Source of the DNA: Voacanga thouarsii
Taxonomy: Eukaryota > Streptophyta > Magnoliopsida > Gentianales > Apocynaceae
Length of the DNA: 64,000 nucleotides
Direction: 5' to 3'
Assembly (NCBI GenBank): GCA_026120185.1
Contig: JANUWF010001110.1
Span: 1,837,001 to 1,901,000, forward strand
Shown: positions 59,324-64,000 of the stretch, piece by piece
How the letters are laid out: every line of letters starts with the position of its first letter
Position numbering within the stretch: position 1 is the first letter of the stretch
Made by a program: the position numbers and the translations under genes
Notes under the pieces: model-generated
What the model saw: the letters and a program-made list of their open reading frames with translations, nothing else
What the model was told of the DNA's origin: nothing
Databases searched by the model: none

Positions 59324-61596
59324 GATGCATGCGACCTAGATGTAAAGATAGAGAACATTAGATAGTTGTATATGCACATGTAATGCAAATAATTAGGTCT
59401 TTAATTAAGCGCATTATTACTACACTATTTTTCTCAAACTAATAGCCCCCACTATTAATTCAAGAAAATCCGTTGGAAGCTTTCCTAGTGGACCGGTATT
59501 TAAATTCCTCAAGAACAACCTTAGGTTTGCCCAACAAGCCACCCTTGAGTTCAATGGTAGGTATCCAATACCAATTACATCGTATGTAATTACCGGATCA
59601 CTGGGTGATTAACATCTTTTAATCTTAAAGCATTGTGGGCTATCCTAATATTTTTCTCTAAATTTCTTTATGCTTGAGTTAGCCTAATCGGGATAAAGAA
59701 TTTAGTTAAACCCGATCTATTAATCAGGAATTTAATTTTATAAGAATTTAATTCTATAGCTTGAACATGCCCAATATCAAGTAGGCTTGGGTTAGCCCAA
59801 AACCTGGTCTCGAAAAAAACCTTTATTCTTACTATATTAATGGAAGGAGTTATGTTTAATATTAATTGAGGGATTTATTCCTTTTAGTGATTTCATCAAA
59901 TGACATGCATAAATATATAAATAAATCATATAATTTGATAATCATGGTAATAAAGCGATTTACGTGGTATGATTATGAATTTTTTCTAAATTAATTTTCT
60001 CTAGAAAAAAAGAAATTAAGATGATTAACCCTATGTGTTCATGCATGTTTTAAGTAGAAGGTCTTACCCTCTCGCCTTTTTTTAGTCGCCATCTCCAAAA
60101 TAAAAATAATTCTATTCATTTCTAAACTATGTAATCTAATTACATAAATTTCCTAAATAGAGAAACTTCGAGTTATATTTGTGGGGAGTTAGATGAGAAA
60201 AGAATTACACAAGAATTTAGAGAAGGCAGGACTCGCAGATCCTATCTAATAAAAACCAAAATTGTAAAAATGCATGAACAGATATAATTCGGTTGTAGTC
60301 CATAACCATCCACCATGCTATTAATTATGCTTAAACAAAATTAAACATATAATTTTATTATTCCAAAATCTCTATTTTGGAAAAATAAAACAAATTTAGA
60401 TTTAATTTCTAAAATCAAATTCTAGAAATTTAATTTAGGATAAAATCTAAAATCAATATTTTAAAAAATTTATTAATCGCTAAAATCATATTTTAAGAAT
60501 TAAATAATAATATAATCTAAAATCAATATTTTAGAAAATATATTAATTTTCAAAATATAATTTTATCCCAAATCATGGGTCTCAATTAAAAACTAATCAT
60601 AATTAGATTTAATTCTCAAAATCATTATTTTAGATAATACATATTAATTTCCAAAACCAATTTTAGAAATTAATCTTGGTTAGTCCCAAAACTTAATTTC
60701 TAGGAGGCTTTGGGCATTGAGTGAAAAAAAAAAGAGAAGAAAAAACTTCGTGGGCCACTGGGAAACAAAACAAACGAAATGGTTTTTTCTTTTTTCTTTT
60801 TTTTATAAACAACAAAATCACATCTTAGGCATGATACAAGCCGTGTGCGGGAGCTTATCCTATGTGAGCCGCAACGTAGGCCCATTTGTGCCTCAAGCCG
60901 CGGCTTGGGCAAAAACCTTTTTTTTTTCTCGCCACTTCTAGAAACAATTTCTGGATCGATTTTCTTCAAATTTTGCAGTGAATTCCAGAGAACAATTCTC
61001 TATGCAAAGACCGATTTTATTGTCTTCAAAACTCAAACAAGGATTCTGTTAGTAGATAACAAGAACAAAGCCAAATGAAAGAACAGTTGCTTCACAAAAA
61101 TAGTTTCAGTAACCATTGAAAATAATTTCCAGCAAATGTTCTTTTATCACACAAAATCATAGAACATTTTCTGTGCAGAACAAAACAAGCTCAAAAGATC
61201 TGTAACATTTACAGAATAAAATGCTGCAACCAAAACCCACAAAACTCTTTCAAGAAAACATTACAGAGACCATTCTGTAACAATATTAACCCTGTAAGAT
61301 CATGAAACAAATTTCAAAGAGAGAACTAGTGACATGTACGAAACAATTTTTCAAGGCATCAAACACAGAAATGATTTCTGCTAATCCTAAAACACAGTCA
61401 TATGGACAATTTCAGGAAACAAGCCGTATTCAATTACACAACAGAGACCCACGATTCTTGAAATAATTTCGAGAATTAAACTGAAATAGTTTTCAGATAT
61501 CAAAGCTCTGTGAAACAATTTTCATCGAAGACAACAGAGATGCAATGAAACTATTTAATAACATATAGATGATATGTAAATCACACACAAGCATAG
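59324..61596 (-). other. 5' leader of copia A2
   Basis: About 2.3 kb, non-coding. Carries the family A leader repeats near 59519-59545, 59672-59695 and 59783-59805, TTTTAGAA-type AT-rich repeats (60360-60680) and a GC-richer patch (60835-60915). No credible gene; ORFs near 60700-61080 lie in low-complexity sequence. Confidence 0.65.
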
Positions 61597-61608
61597 GCTC
61601 TGATACTA
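61597..61608 (-). promoter_or_regulatory. primer binding site of A2
   Basis: Minus strand TAGTATCAGAGC, one change from the initiator tRNA-Met site of element B. Confidence 0.8.
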
Positions 61609-61609
61609 C

Positions 61610-62629
61610 TATAGGCAATCTCATGCAAAATCAGATTCGCACGCCAAAAAATTTGAGATATACCAAAACCAGAATCTGCAAGGTGTGAAGAACAGAAGGA
61701 CAAGAAGATATACCTTTGTCGTTCAAAATTTCCTTCTTGTCTGAAGGTGCGATCCAGCAACCCCACGTTCAACAACGGATTGCGGCTTCTCCTAGATTGA
61801 TCGAGTCAAACCACCACAACTCAAGCATAGAGCTATCTTTGACAGTATCCACTCGAGGGACTCAAGGAAAAGCAAAGAAAACTCTCTGCTAGAAGAGTCT
61901 TTTTGCGGCTAGGGTTCACTAAGAGAAGAAGAATTAGAGAAGTCATGTGTCTTTATGTTTTTATCACCCCCGAAAAACCATTCCCTTTGTGTGTTTTTAA
62001 AAAAGAATGAAGACGACCTTCTTTTTGGAGTGATAACCGCTAAGAACACGATTAAATGAATTCTAAATGAATTAGAATTCGTTAATTGTAATTAAAAACT
62101 ATAAGTCTTAATTATTGTAATTTGGCCTAAAATTATAACTAATTATAATTTGACCACATAGCTACTTCTCAGTCAATTAACCCCACAATATTATCAAATA
62201 ATGAGTACTTAATCCTCTATTGTGTGTAACCCAGTAGGTTTTTCCGGTCTAATGGTAGAGAATATGAATTAATCTAAACATTTTTTAGATTAATAATCCT
62301 TAACAATTTAGAATTAACCTATTTATTCTAATAATGATTGGTTTATTAATTAATCTATTAATAAACTCATATTCAGTAGATCATGAGCGGTATCTAGCAA
62401 CACATCATGACCACCCAAAAGTCTAGGAGGTCAAGTGGCTTGACATGAACCATTCAATAACAAACTACAGTATAATAAATTCCTTTCACCATATAATATC
62501 TCATCCGGTTTGGAGTACGGAATTAGCACCAACTCCCTCCAGAATATATATTAATTTTGGCCCGAATATATTAGTACTTATACCAAGAATCCACTACTCT
62601 ACATGTGTATCAATCGGAAGTGTTTCCAA
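61610..62629 (-). repeat. 5' LTR of A2, cut by the CACTA element
   Basis: Matches 43972-44626 and 54368-54738. After TTTCCAA (62623-62629) the LTR stops and a CACTA terminus begins. The remaining roughly 700 bp should lie right of the window. Confidence 0.9.
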
Positions 62630-62639
62630 CACTACAAGA

Positions 62640-63545
62640 AATATGCCAATTTGCCACGGACAAATCCTTGGCAAATTCATGGCTAAACTGAAATTTGCCA
62701 CGGAATTTGTCCGTGGAAAATACCTTCGTTGCTAAGCATTTTTTTTGCTAAGAAACTCTTTTTCCGTGGCAATTTGCCACGGATTTGCAACGGATTGTTC
62801 AAGTTGGTAGTATATTTCAGGGAGAAATATTGCGAGAAAATCGTGGCAAATTCATCTAAATCTGCCACGGATTTGTTACAGAAACAATATGCAAATGAGC
62901 TATCCGTGACAATTTTCCATGGACAATGCTCAAACAGGTCCTATTCATGGCAAATCCATGGCAATCTGTCACGAATTTTTCACGGAATCAATATGGAAAA
63001 TAATTAATCGTGAAAAATCTGTGGCAGATTGTCACAGATTAATCCATTGGTATTATCATCCATGGTAAATCTGTGACAAATCTGCCACGAATTTGTCATG
63101 GAATCAATATCCAAATAATTATCCATGGCAAATCCGTGGTAGATTGCCACAGATTTGCCATGGATGGTACTTAAGTAGGTCCCATTCGTGGTAAATTCAT
63201 GACAATCTGCCACGGAATAAATATGGAGAATAATTATTCATAGCAAATCCATGGCAGATTGGCACATATTTACCACGGATTACATCATTTGGTTCAATTT
63301 TCCATGGCAAATCCGTAGCAGATAGCCATGGATTTACCACGGATGGCATCCATTAGTTCTATGTGTCCATGGCAAATCTGTGAAAAATTGTCATGGATTT
63401 TCCACGAAATCAATATGCATTATATTATCCGTTGCAAATTCGTAGTAGATTGGCAAGGATGACATCTATTACTACAATCATTCGTGGCAAATCCGTGGTA
63501 GATTGCCACGGATTTGCCACAGAATCAAAATCCGTGGCAACATAC
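62640..63545. repeat. subterminal hairpin repeat array of the CACTA element
   Basis: About eleven units, 52-65 bp apart from about 62945 on, built from TCCGTGGCAAA and its complement TTTGCCACGGA facing each other, with scattered copies before. The best unit is a perfect 15-bp inverted repeat (63484-63498 and 63506-63520) with a 7-nt loop. Many copies differ only by CG to TG/CA changes. In known CACTA elements such repeats bind the transposase. Confidence 0.8.
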
Positions 63546-64000
63546 TATCTTCAATTTAAGCTTTCAAAACCTATTACATTTCCCTATTCACAATTCTATA
63601 GCAACAAGTATGCACAATACACATGCACAATCCCTGTCACACTCCCTGTCTACATAGTTTCGAATCACATTCCCCAGATATATATACAACAAACAACCCA
63701 TAACATTTATAATCCATACACACATATGCACTATATACAACCTACGACGATCTTGAGTATCATACTCCCTGCACACATGTACAACACACCGCCTACAACG
63801 TCTCAAATCATATTCCCACCACATAATGCACAACTGCAAAACACATTCACCACAATTATTTTAGCAAACCATAAAATTTCATAATTTGTTTAGAGCCTAA
63901 ATACACAAATAATCATATATCATCAAAATATCTAAAAATAGCAAATATAAATTCATAATAATACTAAATCTATAATCAAAACGATCCAAACTTAACATTC
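63546..64000. other. CACTA interior, nothing recognised
   Basis: AT- and CA-rich sequence (CACATGCACAATCCC-like runs) without repeats of the array type or a credible gene. Presumably internal to the transposon. Confidence 0.4.

Larger units (their letters stand above)
43972..62629 (-). mobile_element. Ty1/copia element A2, with copia B and a CACTA element nested in its LTRs
   Basis: Minus strand: 5' LTR (61610-62629, cut by the CACTA element), primer site (61597-61608), leader, polyprotein remnant (59323-55444), polypurine tract (55430-55443) and 3' LTR (54363-55429 plus 43972-44626), the last split by copia B. Without insertions the 3' LTR would be about 1717 bp, close to A1. It is inserted in the A3 LTR; the candidate target duplication TTTTG (43967-43971) cannot be confirmed because the other end is off the window. 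Confidence 0.9.
62630..64000. mobile_element. CACTA (En/Spm-type) DNA transposon, left end only
   Basis: Begins CACTACAAGAAATATGCCAA, the standard terminus of plant CACTA elements, inserted in a copia LTR after CAA (62627-62629), the candidate 3-bp target duplication. It is followed by a dense array of short subterminal repeats, another mark of the superfamily. No transposase frame is visible; the other end and the coding part, if any, lie right of the window. The apparent ORFs across the array (62.4-63.9 kb) are frames through repeats. Confidence 0.85.

Noticed and set aside
60700..61078. Overlapping frames in the A2 leader that might be a captured gene.
   Set aside because: They include long A/T homopolymer runs and are not conserved in the A1 or A3 leaders.
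62640..63545. Regular short repeats with spacers, considered as a CRISPR-like array.
   Set aside because: Units are degenerate, inverted, directly follow a CACTA terminus and sit in plant retrotransposon DNA; there are no constant repeats with unique spacers.
63393..63884. A 163-codon plus-strand frame near the right edge.
   Set aside because: Its first part runs through the CACTA subterminal repeats and the rest through CA-rich low-complexity sequence; no domain or codon signal.

Overview
This 64 kb window looks like repeat-rich chromatin of a flowering plant, most likely a eudicot; the species cannot be read from the sequence. It is AT-rich. I find no host gene, rRNA or tRNA gene, CRISPR array or bacterial operon. 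Nearly everything can be assigned to LTR retrotransposons and one CACTA DNA transposon, stacked by nested insertion. All element genes are broken.

Layout: (1) 1-6725, a Ty1/copia element A1 (+) whose 5' LTR lies left of the window. It has a complete but stop-riddled polyprotein frame and a 1720-bp 3' LTR, and it sits in the reverse transcriptase of (2) a Ty3/gypsy Tat/Ogre-like element G1 (-), 6726-10265. (3) 10266-27845 is an Athila-like gypsy cluster. It holds a U3-less LTR fragment, element F1 (+) with a plant-transposon-protein-like ORF, element B1 (-, 14210-20647, TSD AGAAT) inserted in F1, element F2 (+) with an Athila-type integrase remnant, and one inverted LTR. F1, B1 and F2 share an LTR family and a 3' non-coding module but carry different coding sequences. 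(4) 27846-28900, the 5' end and probable LTR of a second Tat-like element G2 (-). (5) 28901-34171, the 3' part of a copia element C (+), interrupted by an Athila-type solo LTR (29702-31200, TSD AATGT). (6) 34172-43971, copia A3 (-), internally deleted and interrupted by the non-autonomous gypsy element B2 (34363-39847, TSD AGGTT). (7) 43972-62629, copia A2 (-), inserted in the 5' LTR of A3. Its own 3' LTR is split by a full-length copia element B (44627-54362, TSD GGTAG), and its 5' LTR is split by a CACTA transposon that starts at 62630 and runs off the right edge.

The inferred order is A3 first, then A2 into A3, then B and the CACTA into A2. B2 into A3, B1 into F1 and the solo LTR into C are independent insertions. 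The order between C and A3 is not resolved. Four insertions have exact 5-bp target duplications inside the window, so those boundaries are firm. Most nonsense mutations I could interpret look like C-to-T (or G-to-A) changes, as expected after long cytosine methylation.

The observations most worth following are: a protein shared by two non-autonomous gypsy families whose LTRs have diverged (B1 and B2); a polypurine-tract-like motif repeated inside those elements; palindromic GGCGCC clusters just upstream of their TATA boxes; three hairpin-like repeats in the leader of copia family A; a perfect 209-bp tandem duplication across an LTR/PPT junction; and an array of about eleven hairpin units near the CACTA end.
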